Position numbers and translations under genes: made by a program
Shown here: positions 1 to 8,563 of the stretch, one piece after another
Layout of the letters: each line of letters begins with the position of its first letter
Position numbering within the stretch: the first letter of the stretch is position 1
NCBI RefSeq assembly: GCF_025154015.1
Contig: NZ_JAOAMV010000001.1
Span: 248,001 to 312,000, forward strand
Source of the DNA: Tsuneonella litorea
GTDB lineage: Bacteria > Pseudomonadota > Alphaproteobacteria > Sphingomonadales > Sphingomonadaceae
Direction of reading: 5' to 3'
DNA: 64,000 bases
Notes under the pieces: generated by a model
Seen by the model: the letters and a program-made list of their open reading frames with translations, nothing else
Databases searched by the model: none
What the model was told of the DNA's origin: nothing

Positions 1-1
1 G

Positions 2-205
2 GGCGTGGACGGCAATTCCGACGCGGGCCAGAAGGGCCTGCAGCGCGGCGACATCGTCGTCACCGCCAATTACCGGCCGGTCAACGCGATCGGGGACCTC
101 GAGGCGATCGTCCGTGAGGCGAAGTCGGCCGGGCGCGAAAGCGTACTCCTGCGGATCCAGCGACGCGGGCGGCCGCTGACTTACGTGCCCATTCGCCTGC
201 GCTGA
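2..205 (+). CDS. Do/DegP-family serine protease, C-terminal fragment (5' end outside window)
   Basis: Only the last ~67 codons are present; the reading frame is open to the window edge. The residues form the end of a PDZ domain: a run reading GLQRGDIVVTANYRPVNAI, then a helix and a strand ending in PIRLR. This is the usual end of the second PDZ domain of periplasmic HtrA/DegP/DegQ/MucD proteases, which degrade or chaperone misfolded envelope proteins. The protease domain with its Ser-His-Asp triad would lie upstream and cannot be seen. Another PDZ-ended protein is possible, but the short tail after the PDZ fits the Do family best. Confidence 0.7.
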   Translation, partial: GVDGNSDAGQKGLQRGDIVVTANYRPVNAIGDLEAIVREAKSAGRESVLLRIQRRGRPLTYVPIRLR

Positions 206-229
206 GCAGCACGCGAAGCGGCCGACAGG

Positions 230-257
230 CCCCCGCCTGGCAGCACGCCGGGCGGGG
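230..257 (+). terminator. GC-rich hairpin after the protease gene
   Basis: CCCCGCC (231-237) pairs with GGCGGGG (251-257) around a 13-nt loop, 25 nt after the protease stop codon. No T-run follows, so it may only be an mRNA 3'-end stabilising hairpin. Confidence 0.3.
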
Positions 258-283
258 ATATTCCCTGGACCCGCCGAACCTGG

Positions 284-736
284 CTAGGCCGCACGGCCCA
301 GAACGACCCGCAGCCAGTGGGGCAGGCGGCACATCTGGCCCTGGGCGACCGGTCCGGCGCTGGATGCGGGTCCGGCATCCACGACCACACCCACAGCCGG
401 TTCGATGCCCAGTGCGGCGGCGAGGCTTCCCGGCAGTGCCTCGTCGAACCGGATTCCCGCCGTGCGTGGCTGTGCCCATACGACTTGGCCCGACAATCGC
501 CGGTCCGGCCCGAAATCGAGGGTCACCGTGGCGCCGACGGGCACGGCGAGTCCGCCGACCCGGATCCGGCAACCTGTGCGCGAAACGTCGATCAGCGTGA
601 CCCGGTGGGGACTGGCGGGTATCCGCGCGATGGCCGAAGCGCCCGACTCGATGCGCGCGTCGCCGCGGCGATCGCACGCCTGTCCCGGTTCACCCTTGAG
701 CGGCTCGTCCTGCCCGGCGTGCATCCGTGGGCCCAT
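284..736 (-). CDS. PilZ domain protein (second of a tandem pair)
   Basis: About 150 residues. The PilZ c-di-GMP-binding signature is visible: RRGDAR near residue 23 (RxxxR motif) followed about 25 residues later by DVSRTGC (D-x-S-x-x-G motif), then beta strands ending at VVWAQPRTAGIRFDEALPG. PilZ domains bind cyclic di-GMP and usually act as adaptors that change motility, adhesion or exopolysaccharide output; the partner here is unknown. The chosen ATG at 736 lies 12 nt after the stop of the other PilZ gene, so the two are probably co-transcribed. An ATG at 724 is an alternative start. The ~35 residues after the PilZ fold look like low-complexity tail. Confidence 0.75.
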   Translation of the reverse strand: MGPRMHAGQDEPLKGEPGQACDRRGDARIESGASAIARIPASPHRVTLIDVSRTGCRIRVGGLAVPVGATVTLDFGPDRRLSGQVVWAQPRTAGIRFDEALPGSLAAALGIEPAVGVVVDAGPASSAGPVAQGQMCRLPHWLRVVLGRAA

Positions 737-747
737 CGATCGCGAGG

Positions 748-1071
748 TCAGGTGTCCGATGCCTCGGGCGGATGGGACCGCACGACGTGATCGAGGACCG
801 CCGGATGAAGCGGGCGATCGAAGCGGAAGCCGGCATTGGTGCAGTTCGCCCAGCAGACCTCGGCCCCCAGCATTTCGAGCCCCCCGATCTTGAGGCTGAA
901 TCCCGTGCCACCGGCGAGCGGGCGCGATTGCAACGATGCGTTGAAGCCGTGGGTCGAAAGGTCGACGATTCCCACGGCCTGGCGCGCGCCGCGGCTGCTT
1001 TTCAATTGTCCTTCGAGCGACGTGCTGTGCCGCATTGCCGTGCGTCGCTCGGCCTTTGAGCCTGGTTTCAT
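748..1071 (-). CDS. PilZ domain protein (first of a tandem pair)
   Basis: 107 residues, essentially one PilZ domain. ERRTAMRH near residue 8 supplies an RxxxR motif and DLSTHGF about 30 residues later supplies D-x-S-x-x-G, the two elements that wrap c-di-GMP. The C-terminal strands carry CWANCTNAGFRFDRPL, closely parallel to the equivalent strand of the neighbouring PilZ gene, so the pair probably arose by duplication. A purine-rich AGGAAG sits about 11 nt before the ATG at 1071. The stop lies 12 nt before the next gene, indicating an operon. Target process unknown. Confidence 0.8.
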   Translation of the reverse strand: MKPGSKAERRTAMRHSTSLEGQLKSSRGARQAVGIVDLSTHGFNASLQSRPLAGGTGFSLKIGGLEMLGAEVCWANCTNAGFRFDRPLHPAVLDHVVRSHPPEASDT

Positions 1072-1193
1072 TTTTACGCTCTTCCTTCCTGATGAAGAAT
1101 TGAGAGCGACCGTGTGTTATTTCGCCGCAATGGAGCGAATTACTTGAAGGACTCGTTAATTGCTGCCGACGACGACAGAATCGAGACAATTTT

Positions 1194-3383
1194 CTAGTTG
1201 CCTGGAGGGCGCTGAGCGGGTGCAGCCGAGGGCGGCACCGCGGTTTGCCGGGGACGCGGCACGGCAGGCGGCGACGGAGGCCGCACGCCGGTGGCGCGGT
1301 CGAGGAAATCGTCGCTCGCCGCCTGGGTCGCCTCATCGGGCGGTCCCGGCCGCCGCGCCGGAACGCCGGGGACCTGCTCGCCCTCGACGGGAAAGGGGTC
1401 AGGGGGCTGGGACTGACCGGGTCCGGGACGCGAAGGCTCGACGAGATTGCCTTGCTCGTCGATGTAATAGTAATCGTCCGGGTTGCCGCCGAACAGGTAT
1501 TCCTCGTCGGGTTCCAGTTGCCAGTCGGGCAGTTTGAGATCGGTGTCGAACGCCTCGACCGGCCGGTCCTTGACCGCGTACTTCATGTAGGCGGCGAAGG
1601 CGCGCGCCGGGGCGGTGCCACCGTGCAGGCCGGAAACCGGCTTCGCATCGTCGCGGCCCATCCAGACCCCGGTGGTGATCCCGCTCGAAAAGCCGAGGAA
1701 CCATCCATCCTTGCTCGAACTCGTAGTGCCGGTCTTGCCCGCGACCGGCCGCCCGATCTGCGCGGCACGCCCGGTGCCGGTGCTGACCGCGGTCTGCAAG
1801 AGGTCGGTCATTCCCGCCGCCACATAATCTGGCACAAGCCGTGTCGAGCGCGCCTGTTCGTGCTGGTAGAGCACGTCGCCGGCGGTCGTGGTCACCTTGA
1901 CGATGCCGAACGGCTCGAGGCTCATCCCGCCCGCGCCCACTTCGGCAAAGGCGCGGGTCAGGTCGATCACGCGGACTTCACTGGTACCCAGCACCATCGC
2001 CGGATAGGTCGAGATCGGCGTGGTGATGCCGAACCGCCGCGCCATCGACGCGACCGTTCCGAACCCGACTTCGTTGCCGAGCTGCGCCGCGACCGTGTTC
2101 TTGGAGTATGCGAACGCGGTGCGCACGTCGATCTCGCCAGCGTAGCTGCGGCCGTCGTTTCGGGGGCTCCAGCCGTCGATCGTGACCGGCACGTCCTTCA
2201 CGCGGTCGTCGGGCGTGTAACCCGCCTCGAGCGCCGCGAGATAGACGAACAGCTTCCACGCCGAGCCGGGCTGGCGCACCGCATCGGTCGCGCGGTTGTA
2301 GTTGGTGGTGACGTAGTCGGTGCCGCCGACCATCGCGAGGATCGCCCCGTCGCGGTCCATCGACACCAGCGCGCCCTGCGCCCCGCCAGGCACGTTGGAC
2401 TTGATCGCGGTCGCCGCCGCCTGCTGCATTCCGACGTCGAGCGTGGTCCACACCTCGATCGGCTCGAACGTCTCGGGCAGCAGGATCTCGAGCTGGGGCA
2501 GCGCCCAGTCGGTGAAGTAGCGCACCGAGTTCTGGCTCGCGTCCTTCTTCAGCTTGACCGCGCTCGGGTCGACCGCGGCCTCGCTGGCGCTGATCCGCCC
2601 CTGCTCGCGCATCAGCCGCAGCACCACGTTTGCCCGACCCACCGCCGCGTCGATGTCGGCGGTCGGCGAGTAGCGGCTGGGCGCCTTGACGAGCCCCGCG
2701 ATGATCGCCGCCTCGGCGGTCGACAGGTCGGTCGCGTCGTGGCTGAAGAACTTGCGGCTGGCGGAATCGACGCCATACGCCCCGCCCCCGAAATAGACCT
2801 TGTTCAGATAAAGCTCGAGGATCTGCTGCTTGGAAAACTTCGTCTCGAGCGCCATCGCGAGGATGATCTCGCGCGCCTTGCGGTCGAAAGAGCGGTTCGA
2901 GTTGAGGAACAGGTTGCGCGCCAGCTGCTGGGTCAGGGTCGAGGTCGCCTGCAGCCGCCGTTCGCCGGTGATCCAGACGTAGACCGCCCGCATGAGGCCG
3001 ATCGGGTCGACGCCGGGATGCGAATAGAACCGCCGGTCCTCGACCGACACCATCGCGTCTTTCATCACCTGCGGGATCTGCGAGCTGTCGAGCCACTTGC
3101 CGTAGCTCGGCCCCAGCTCGACCAGCTCGGTCCCGTCGCGCGCCCGCACGACGATGGTCTGACCCGGCTGGCTCGCCTTGAGCGAGGCGTAGCTGGGGAG
3201 CGAACGCGCCGCGAACAGCACCGCCAGCGCGACGAAGATCACGCCCAGCACGGCCGCGCCGCCGCCCCACAGAAAAACCCGGCGCAGCCACAGGCGCCAG
3301 CCGCTTGCCGCGTGCTTCGCTTTCCCGCTCTGCCGCCGCCGCTGCGCCTCGCTTGCCGCGCGCCGGCTCCCTCGCCTGGCCAT
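1194..3383 (-). CDS. Bifunctional penicillin-binding protein 1A (class A PBP)
   Basis: 729 residues. It polymerises and cross-links peptidoglycan at the inner membrane. A basic N-terminus precedes one membrane anchor (about 36-59). The GT51 glycosyltransferase domain shows EDRRFYSHPG (catalytic Glu115) and STLTQQLARN (148-157). The transpeptidase domain shows SAWK with nucleophile Ser374, YSKN, and KTGT starting at Lys550. The last ~90 residues are Pro/Gln-rich and probably disordered. It lies downstream of msrB and the GST gene on the same strand, with a 69-nt gap to msrB. In this genome it could be named mrcA or pbpC; the symbol is left out because several class A PBPs can coexist. Confidence 0.93.
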   Translation of the reverse strand: MARRGSRRAASEAQRRRQSGKAKHAASGWRLWLRRVFLWGGGAAVLGVIFVALAVLFAARSLPSYASLKASQPGQTIVVRARDGTELVELGPSYGKWLDSSQIPQVMKDAMVSVEDRRFYSHPGVDPIGLMRAVYVWITGERRLQATSTLTQQLARNLFLNSNRSFDRKAREIILAMALETKFSKQQILELYLNKVYFGGGAYGVDSASRKFFSHDATDLSTAEAAIIAGLVKAPSRYSPTADIDAAVGRANVVLRLMREQGRISASEAAVDPSAVKLKKDASQNSVRYFTDWALPQLEILLPETFEPIEVWTTLDVGMQQAAATAIKSNVPGGAQGALVSMDRDGAILAMVGGTDYVTTNYNRATDAVRQPGSAWKLFVYLAALEAGYTPDDRVKDVPVTIDGWSPRNDGRSYAGEIDVRTAFAYSKNTVAAQLGNEVGFGTVASMARRFGITTPISTYPAMVLGTSEVRVIDLTRAFAEVGAGGMSLEPFGIVKVTTTAGDVLYQHEQARSTRLVPDYVAAGMTDLLQTAVSTGTGRAAQIGRPVAGKTGTTSSSKDGWFLGFSSGITTGVWMGRDDAKPVSGLHGGTAPARAFAAYMKYAVKDRPVEAFDTDLKLPDWQLEPDEEYLFGGNPDDYYYIDEQGNLVEPSRPGPGQSQPPDPFPVEGEQVPGVPARRPGPPDEATQAASDDFLDRATGVRPPSPPAVPRPRQTAVPPSAAPAQRPPGN

Positions 3384-3452
3384 CCTAGAGCCGCACCCTC
3401 GTTACCTTCCGTCGCGGGGGTGCATAGGCGAGATGTAACCCGGCGTGAACGG

Positions 3453-3869
3453 CTATTCCTGCGCGTCGTCCCGGGGCGAGAAATCGAGCGCGGCGGAATT
3501 GATGCAGTAGCGCATTCCGCCCGCTTCTCTGGGACCGTCTGGAAACACGTGACCGAGATGGCCGGCGCAATTCGAACAGACGACTTCGGTGCGGATCATG
3601 CCGTGGCTCAGGTCGCGGTGCTCCTCCACTGCAGACCCTTCCGCCGGCGCGGTAAAGGCCGGCCAGCCGCACCCGCTGTTGTACTTGGCGTCGCTCTCGA
3701 ACAGTAGCTGGCCGCAGCCGGCGCAGCGATATTCGCCGGGATCGTAGTTCTTGTCGTACTTGCCGGTGAAGGCGCGCTCGGTCCCCGCCTGGCGCAGGAC
3801 CTGGTATTGCTCGGGGCTGAGCTTCTCGCGCCACTGGTCGTCGGTCAGGTCCCTGGGGTCGATGCTCAT
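3453..3869 (-). CDS. msrB: Peptide-methionine (R)-S-oxide reductase MsrB
   Basis: 138 residues, normal length for MsrB. It reduces methionine-R-sulfoxide in oxidised proteins using thioredoxin. The structural zinc ligands are visible as CAGC (Cys49, Cys52) and CSNC (Cys98, Cys101). The catalytic cysteine is Cys122 in RYCINSAAL, and Cys67 in SGCGWP sits where the resolving cysteine is often found. There is no signal peptide, so it is cytoplasmic. A strong GAAGGAGAC ribosome-binding site lies about 8 nt before the ATG. It sits between the FzlA-like GST gene and the PBP1A gene, all on the minus strand with short gaps. Confidence 0.96.
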   Translation of the reverse strand: MSIDPRDLTDDQWREKLSPEQYQVLRQAGTERAFTGKYDKNYDPGEYRCAGCGQLLFESDAKYNSGCGWPAFTAPAEGSAVEEHRDLSHGMIRTEVVCSNCAGHLGHVFPDGPREAGGMRYCINSAALDFSPRDDAQE

Positions 3870-3925
3870 CGGGCAGTCTCCTTCGGGCAGGATATGGGTA
3901 TTGAAGTCGCCGCCTCAAGCGCGGG

Positions 3926-4597
3926 TCACGCGTCCACCTTGCCGTAATGTGCCGGGGGCTGGATCACCTCCATCCGCTCGGTCAGCAGCGGGCGGAAGCT
4001 CGGCCGGCTCTTGAACACCGCGTACCAGCCGCGCGCCTCGTCGTGGCCGGTCCAGTCGATCCCGCCAAGGTAGTCCGCAACCGAGATCTGCGCCGCGGCG
4101 GCGAGGTCGGCGAGGCTCATGGTAGACCCGGCGAGCCAGGCCCGCGTCTCGACCAGCCAGTCGACGTATTCGAGATGCTCGTGCGCCAGCTTCATCGCCT
4201 CGCGCAGGACCCTGCTGTCGGGAGGCTGGCGCAGGACGAGCCGCTTCTTCATCCGTTCGTGGAGCAGCGGAGCGACCACGTCGCCGTAGAAGTTTTCGTC
4301 GAACAGCGCGACCAGGCGGCGGATCTCCGCGCGGTTGGCCGCGGTGCCGTTGATCATCGCGGCCCTGTCGACGGTTTCCTCGAAGTATTCACAGATCGCC
4401 CGGCTGTCGGCGAGGACGACGCCCTTCGCCTTGTCCTCGAGCACCGGCGTGCGCCCTGCGGCGTTGAGCCGCCAGAAGCCCTCCGACGGCTCCCACGGGT
4501 TTTCGCGCCAGAGTTCGTAGCCGACGCCCTTTTCGCTCAGCAGCAGGCGAACCTTGCGGCTGAACGGGCAGAGCGGAAATTGGTAGAGGCGCCACAT
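3926..4597 (-). CDS. Glutathione S-transferase family protein, FzlA-like
   Basis: 223 residues with a thioredoxin-like N-terminal domain beginning MWRLYQFPLCPFSRKVRLLL and an all-helical C-terminal domain. The CPFS motif resembles the active site of glutaredoxins and some GSTs. The tail reads KSRPSFRPLLTERM and ends in PPAHYGKVDA; this HY-rich tail resembles the Caulobacter division protein FzlA, a GST homologue that binds FtsZ and whose tail acts on septal wall synthesis. That likeness is from memory and is an inference. Its position upstream of msrB and a peptidoglycan synthase fits a cell-wall role. The alternative is an ordinary detoxifying GST. Confidence 0.75.
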   Translation of the reverse strand: MWRLYQFPLCPFSRKVRLLLSEKGVGYELWRENPWEPSEGFWRLNAAGRTPVLEDKAKGVVLADSRAICEYFEETVDRAAMINGTAANRAEIRRLVALFDENFYGDVVAPLLHERMKKRLVLRQPPDSRVLREAMKLAHEHLEYVDWLVETRAWLAGSTMSLADLAAAAQISVADYLGGIDWTGHDEARGWYAVFKSRPSFRPLLTERMEVIQPPAHYGKVDA

Positions 4598-4667
4598 GGC
4601 CTGGCGTCATGCACCAGCGCGCGGCGCAAATCCACCTGACAGGCGGGAAATAAGCGGCGGAAAAACC

Positions 4668-5129
4668 TCAGTAGCGGGCAGAGGTGCCGGCGTCTTCGAT
4701 CGCCGCGCGCATCCGTTCGGCCATCTCGCGCAGCGCGGGCATCATCGCGCCGATACCGCCGGCCATCGAGCCCATCGCGCCCATCATCCGGGGCAGGCTC
4801 TCGCGCACCCTGTCGGGTACCTCCTGCGCCCGGGGCGAGACACTGCGCATGGTCATGTCCGGATCGATTTCTTCCGGGTCCTCGCCGGCTGCCTGGGCCA
4901 CGGCACGCGCGAGCGGCGCGAGCGGCAGGTCGAGCATCGCCTCGCTCGCCGCTGCCATCCCCTCGGCCACCGCCGCCTGTACCGCCGGATTTCCGAGCGC
5001 CGCCTCGATCTGGGCGGCAGCGACCTCGGTATCGGTATCGACATCGGCATCCGGGCCGTAGTCCTGCGCGAAGGCGGGAAGCGGAGCGGCAAGGGCCGCA
5101 GCGGCGAGAGTGGTGACGAGAACGCGCAT
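4668..5129 (-). CDS. Hypothetical secreted protein, Met/Ala-rich
   Basis: 153 residues. A Sec signal peptide is clear, with cleavage expected after PAFA near residue 21. The mature protein is acidic at first (DYGPDADVDTDTE), then helical and Ala-rich, and ends in a Met/Gly-rich helix containing MMGAMGSMAGGIGAMMPALRE. I recognise no domain. GGGAGG lies 6 nt before the ATG. It is followed by the FzlA-like gene on the same strand, 70 nt away, and preceded by another small secreted protein. Periplasmic location is likely; the Met-rich helix could bind metal or lipid, but nothing shows this. Confidence 0.75.
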   Translation of the reverse strand: MRVLVTTLAAAALAAPLPAFAQDYGPDADVDTDTEVAAAQIEAALGNPAVQAAVAEGMAAASEAMLDLPLAPLARAVAQAAGEDPEEIDPDMTMRSVSPRAQEVPDRVRESLPRMMGAMGSMAGGIGAMMPALREMAERMRAAIEDAGTSARY

Positions 5130-5231
5130 GGCGAACCTCCCGGGACAAGCGGTCCGAAGACCAGGCGAATCGGCGCAAAGCCTAGGAGGCGCGCGCTTGC
5201 CCGCCGCTGAACGCCGCCCCGGTTCGCCGCG

Positions 5232-5600
5232 TCAGAGCCCCGACGCGTCGAGCAGCAGGAGGCACGGCTGCATCGCCGCCTCGAGTGCTCCCGGCCGGCG
5301 GAGATCGCGCGCCTGCGCGGTCAGCTCGTCGGCGACCTGGTCGCGCGTCCAGCCGGTTTCGTCCATGATCGCGGCAGAGGAGCGGACGAAGAATTCCTTG
5401 CCCCTTTCGGCAAGCAGGGGCCACGCCTTGTTGCGGCCCTGCGCCTGCTCGGCGGCGCCGAGCGCGAAGGCGGCAGAGCACTTGAGCGCGGCCTGCTGCT
5501 GCATCGAGAGCGGGGCTGCCGGTCCTTCCGCCGGAGCGGCGTCCTGGGCGATGGCGGGGGCCGCGGCGAGAAGCAGGGCGGGAACGGCGAGACGGATCAT
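5232..5600 (-). CDS. Hypothetical secreted protein with two cysteines
   Basis: 122 residues beginning at the ATG that opens MIRLAVPALLLAAAPAIAQ, a typical Sec signal peptide with an AIAQ cleavage region. The mature part is short and helical, with one Cys in ALKCSAAFALGAAEQ and one in MQPCLLLLDASGL, spaced as for a single disulfide. An in-frame upstream ATG at 5657 would add 19 residues in front of the signal peptide and is less likely. Small two-cysteine alpha-helical periplasmic proteins of this shape are common in sphingomonads. Function unknown. Confidence 0.75.
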   Translation of the reverse strand: MIRLAVPALLLAAAPAIAQDAAPAEGPAAPLSMQQQAALKCSAAFALGAAEQAQGRNKAWPLLAERGKEFFVRSSAAIMDETGWTRDQVADELTAQARDLRRPGALEAAMQPCLLLLDASGL

Positions 5601-5716
5601 CGCCGGCCTGTAGCCCACCGCACATGAACCGCGCCAGACCGCGCATCGCCCTTGCATTCGCGCCGTGCCGCTCGCACTTCGGACCCGAACCCAAGCCGCA
5701 CTGGAGACCGCAAGAC

Positions 5717-7138
5717 ATGACCGACACCCACCTGCTGATCGCCGGCGAAACCCTTTCCGGAGATGGGCGCGACACCGCGGACGTGCTCGATCCGGCGACC
5801 GGAGAGGCGATCGGGCAGGTGACCCATGCGACCACGGGCGACCTCGACCGCGCGCTCGAGGCCGCCGCGCGCGGGTTCAAGGCGTGGCGCGGCACCGGCG
5901 CAGACCAGCGTGCGGCGATTCTGACGAAGGCCGCCGCGCTCATCCGCGAGCGCGCGAACGAAATCGGCGCCGCGATCACGCGGGAGCAGGGCAAGCCGAT
6001 CAAGGAAGCGGTCGGCGAGACGATCTACTGTGCGATGCTGCTCGAATTCTACGCCGGCGAATGCAAGCGCATCTACGGTCGCACGCTGGTGCGTCCGGCG
6101 GGTTCGCGGGTCGAGGTGCAGTATCACCCGGTCGGCCCGGTCGCCGGGTTCGCGGCGTGGAACTTCCCCGCGCTCAACGTCATGCGCAAGATCGGCGGCG
6201 CGCTCGCCGCTGGATGCTCGACGATCGTCAAGCCGTCAGAAGAGACCCCCTCGGCCGGCCTCGCGCTGGTCCAGGCTCTCGTTGACGCGGGTGTGCCGGG
6301 CGATGCGGCGCAGTGCGTGTTCGGCGTGCCCGACGAGGTCAGTCGCCACCTGCTCGGCTCCCCCGTGATCCGCAAGGTGACCTTCACCGGCTCAACTGCG
6401 GTTGGCAAGCACCTCGCCAGGCTCGCCGCCGATGATCTCAAGATCGCGACGATGGAACTGGGCGGCCACGCGCCTGTGCTGGTGTTCGCTGACAGCGACA
6501 TCGACAAGGCGCTCGATACGATGGTGGCGAACAAGTACCGCAACGCAGGACAAGTCTGCGTCAGCCCCACGCGCTTCCTTGTCGAGGAACCGGTTTTCGA
6601 GAAGTTCCGCGACGGTTTCGTCGAGCGCGCCAAGGCCGTCACCGTTGGCAACGGGATGGACAAGGACACCGCGATGGGTCCGATGGCGTCCGCGCGCGGC
6701 CTCGAGCGGATGGAGAGCCTAATCGGCGACGCCAAGTCGCACGGCGCGAATCTGCTGTTCGGCGGCGAGCGGATCGGCAACCAGGGCTTTTTCCACCAAC
6801 CCACTGTTCTCAGCGAAGTCTCGCAGGAAGCCGAGATCATGAACGAGGAGCCGTTCGGCCCCGTGGCGATCCTCAATCCGATGGCGGGCGAGGACGCGAT
6901 GATCGAAGAGGCCAATCGCCTGCCCTACGGCCTTGCCGCCTATGCCTGGACGAGCGATCCGGCGCGGCGACGCCGGCTTGCGGCGGAAGTCGAGGCAGGG
7001 ATGCTGGCGATCGACACTGGCGGCGTCTCGGCGGTCGACGCGCCGTTCGGCGGCGTGAAATGGTCGGGCTACGGTAGCGAGGACGGGCGCGAGGGCGTCA
7101 TGGCCTGCATGGTGCCCAAGGCGATCCACGAAGGCTGA
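5717..7138 (+). CDS. NAD(P)-dependent aldehyde dehydrogenase, succinate-semialdehyde type
   Basis: 473 residues. It oxidises an aldehyde to the acid with NAD(P)+. Catalytic Cys281 is in GQVCVSP and the general-base Glu247 in TMELGGHAP; the cofactor region contains PWNFP-like AAWNFPALNV, KPSEETPSAG and FTGSTAVGK. The segment EFYAGECKRIYGRTL resembles GabD-type succinate-semialdehyde and ketoglutarate-semialdehyde dehydrogenases, but the substrate cannot be fixed from sequence. The ATG at 5717 is chosen because GGAGA lies about 10 nt upstream and the encoded N-terminus matches family length; the frame stays open upstream to 5624. It stands alone between oppositely oriented genes. Confidence 0.9.
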   Translation: MTDTHLLIAGETLSGDGRDTADVLDPATGEAIGQVTHATTGDLDRALEAAARGFKAWRGTGADQRAAILTKAAALIRERANEIGAAITREQGKPIKEAVGETIYCAMLLEFYAGECKRIYGRTLVRPAGSRVEVQYHPVGPVAGFAAWNFPALNVMRKIGGALAAGCSTIVKPSEETPSAGLALVQALVDAGVPGDAAQCVFGVPDEVSRHLLGSPVIRKVTFTGSTAVGKHLARLAADDLKIATMELGGHAPVLVFADSDIDKALDTMVANKYRNAGQVCVSPTRFLVEEPVFEKFRDGFVERAKAVTVGNGMDKDTAMGPMASARGLERMESLIGDAKSHGANLLFGGERIGNQGFFHQPTVLSEVSQEAEIMNEEPFGPVAILNPMAGEDAMIEEANRLPYGLAAYAWTSDPARRRRLAAEVEAGMLAIDTGGVSAVDAPFGGVKWSGYGSEDGREGVMACMVPKAIHEG

Positions 7139-7153
7139 AACGGGGGTTAGCTC

Positions 7154-8062
7154 TCAGCTGCAATCCCACTGGTAGGCAACTCGGCTGAAATCTCGCGCGA
7201 GCAGGTCGGCGCGCCGGATCAGGAACTGGCCCTGGCCCGCGTCGCCCCACATCACCGTGTTGTCGCTCCACAGGTTGAGCAGCACGCGGTCGTAGCCCTG
7301 GTATTTCGGCTCCCAGCGCCAGTCGTCCTGCGTGAAATCGGGATTGCCGCCCAAATGGTGGCGCTCGAGGTGCTTCTCCAGCTGCGCGTTGACGAGGCGG
7401 TTGACCCCGCCCCGCCCGCGCCCGTCGGCAATGTCCTTGAGGTCGCGTTGGAACCGCCAGTCGGTGATCGTCGGTTCGTGCGTGCCTTTTCGGCCGGCGA
7501 GACGATAGCCCGTCAGCACCGATTTGGGCTCCAGGGGAGAATTGGTGTCGAATCCGTGCTTAAGGTCGTTCCGCACCTTGCCGAGGTGCATCGCACCCAC
7601 ACCGTCGAGCGTAGGGCGCCAGAAGACGCGAAAGCTTCCGCCCCCGGGTCCGTTGAAGTCGGCCCCATAGTAGACATCGTGGCCGATGAAGAACTGGAGG
7701 ATGCCATGCGAGGGATAGTCCTCCAGCGTCGGCAACTTCGCAAAGTCGAGCTGCGCGAGGAAGGTCATCGGCACGCCCTTCGCGTCGGTCGGCCACCGTT
7801 CGCCCGCTGGCAGCCAGACTGGCCCGCCGATCCGCGATCCGCCTGGAGTCGCGAGCGCCGGGCCGACCGGTTCGAGGTATACAGCCGGGAGGGCGTTCGC
7901 CTTTTGCCATTCGCGAAACCTGCGCACTGCCTCGCGATCCGCCGGCGTGTCCGGAGCGGGGTGGTCGATCTGCGCTTGCGGGCCATCGCCCCAGGGCCGC
8001 GAGCACCAGCCGACCACGGCGGCGGAAGCGAGAGCGGCAAGCGTGGCGCGGCGGTCTGCCAT
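7154..8062 (-). CDS. YwqG/DUF1963 family protein, probably exported lipoprotein
   Basis: 302 residues. The YwqG-family hallmarks are visible: PMTFLAQLDFAKLP, GILQFFIGHD, a middle FRVFWRPT strand, and the C-terminal TVMWGDAGQGQFLIRRADL followed by DFSRVAYQWDC. The biochemical function of the family is not established. The N-terminus MADRRATLAALASAAVVGWC combines a twin-arginine-like start with a lipobox-like VGWC, so export by Tat and lipidation is plausible and unusual for a family normally cytoplasmic. A GTG at 8071 would add three residues. It converges with the aldehyde dehydrogenase gene. Confidence 0.85.
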   Translation of the reverse strand: MADRRATLAALASAAVVGWCSRPWGDGPQAQIDHPAPDTPADREAVRRFREWQKANALPAVYLEPVGPALATPGGSRIGGPVWLPAGERWPTDAKGVPMTFLAQLDFAKLPTLEDYPSHGILQFFIGHDVYYGADFNGPGGGSFRVFWRPTLDGVGAMHLGKVRNDLKHGFDTNSPLEPKSVLTGYRLAGRKGTHEPTITDWRFQRDLKDIADGRGRGGVNRLVNAQLEKHLERHHLGGNPDFTQDDWRWEPKYQGYDRVLLNLWSDNTVMWGDAGQGQFLIRRADLLARDFSRVAYQWDCS

Positions 8063-8124
8063 GCCCCGCACGCTAGCCTTTCGGGCTTGCGAAGCGGTAA
8101 ATCGATCAAGGCGAATAAAGCGCT

Positions 8125-8153
8125 TTGACCGCGCTCCGGACAGCGAGTAGCAA
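8125..8153 (+). promoter_or_regulatory. Possible sigma-70 promoter for the VOC gene
   Basis: TTGACC (8125-8130), 17-nt spacer, TAGCAA (8148-8153), ending 28 nt before the VOC start codon. The -10 match is weak. Confidence 0.3.
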
Positions 8154-8180
8154 GTCGCAACTCAATTGCGGGAGAGCCGA

Positions 8181-8555
8181 ATGTACAGTCACATGATGGT
8201 CGGATCGAACGACCTCGACCGGTCGAAGAAATTCTACGACGCTACGTTCACCGCCATGGGCGGTCGCGCGGGGAGCGTCGATCCCAAGGGCCGCCTGGTG
8301 TACCTCCACAACGGCGGGGTCTTCCTCGTCACCAAACCGATCGACGGCGAGCCGGCCACTCACGGTAACGGCTGCACGATCGGTCTCGCCATGTCCCCCG
8401 AGCAGGCCGACGCCTGGCACCAGGCCGGGGTCGACAACGGCGGCACCGCGATCGAAGATCCGCCGGGCGAGCGTCCGGGTTCGGGGATGTATCTTGCCTA
8501 CCTGCGCGATCCGGACGGCAACAAGCTCTGCGCGCTCCACAGGATCGGTTCGTAA
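8181..8555 (+). CDS. VOC family (glyoxalase/dioxygenase fold) protein
   Basis: 124 residues, one VOC module of two beta-alpha-beta-beta-beta repeats. It starts MYSHMMVGSNDLDRSKKFYD, the typical first strand and helix with a potential metal-ligand His, and ends YLAYLRDPDGNKLCALH, the typical last strands. Such proteins are glyoxalase-like lyases, dioxygenases or resistance proteins; the substrate is not predictable here. GGAGAG lies 5 nt before the chosen ATG; the frame also has an upstream ATG at 8166 with no such site. It is followed after 8 nt by the YbaK-family gene, so the two are probably co-transcribed. Confidence 0.85.
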   Translation: MYSHMMVGSNDLDRSKKFYDATFTAMGGRAGSVDPKGRLVYLHNGGVFLVTKPIDGEPATHGNGCTIGLAMSPEQADAWHQAGVDNGGTAIEDPPGERPGSGMYLAYLRDPDGNKLCALHRIGS

Positions 8556-8563
8556 TTCGGCCC

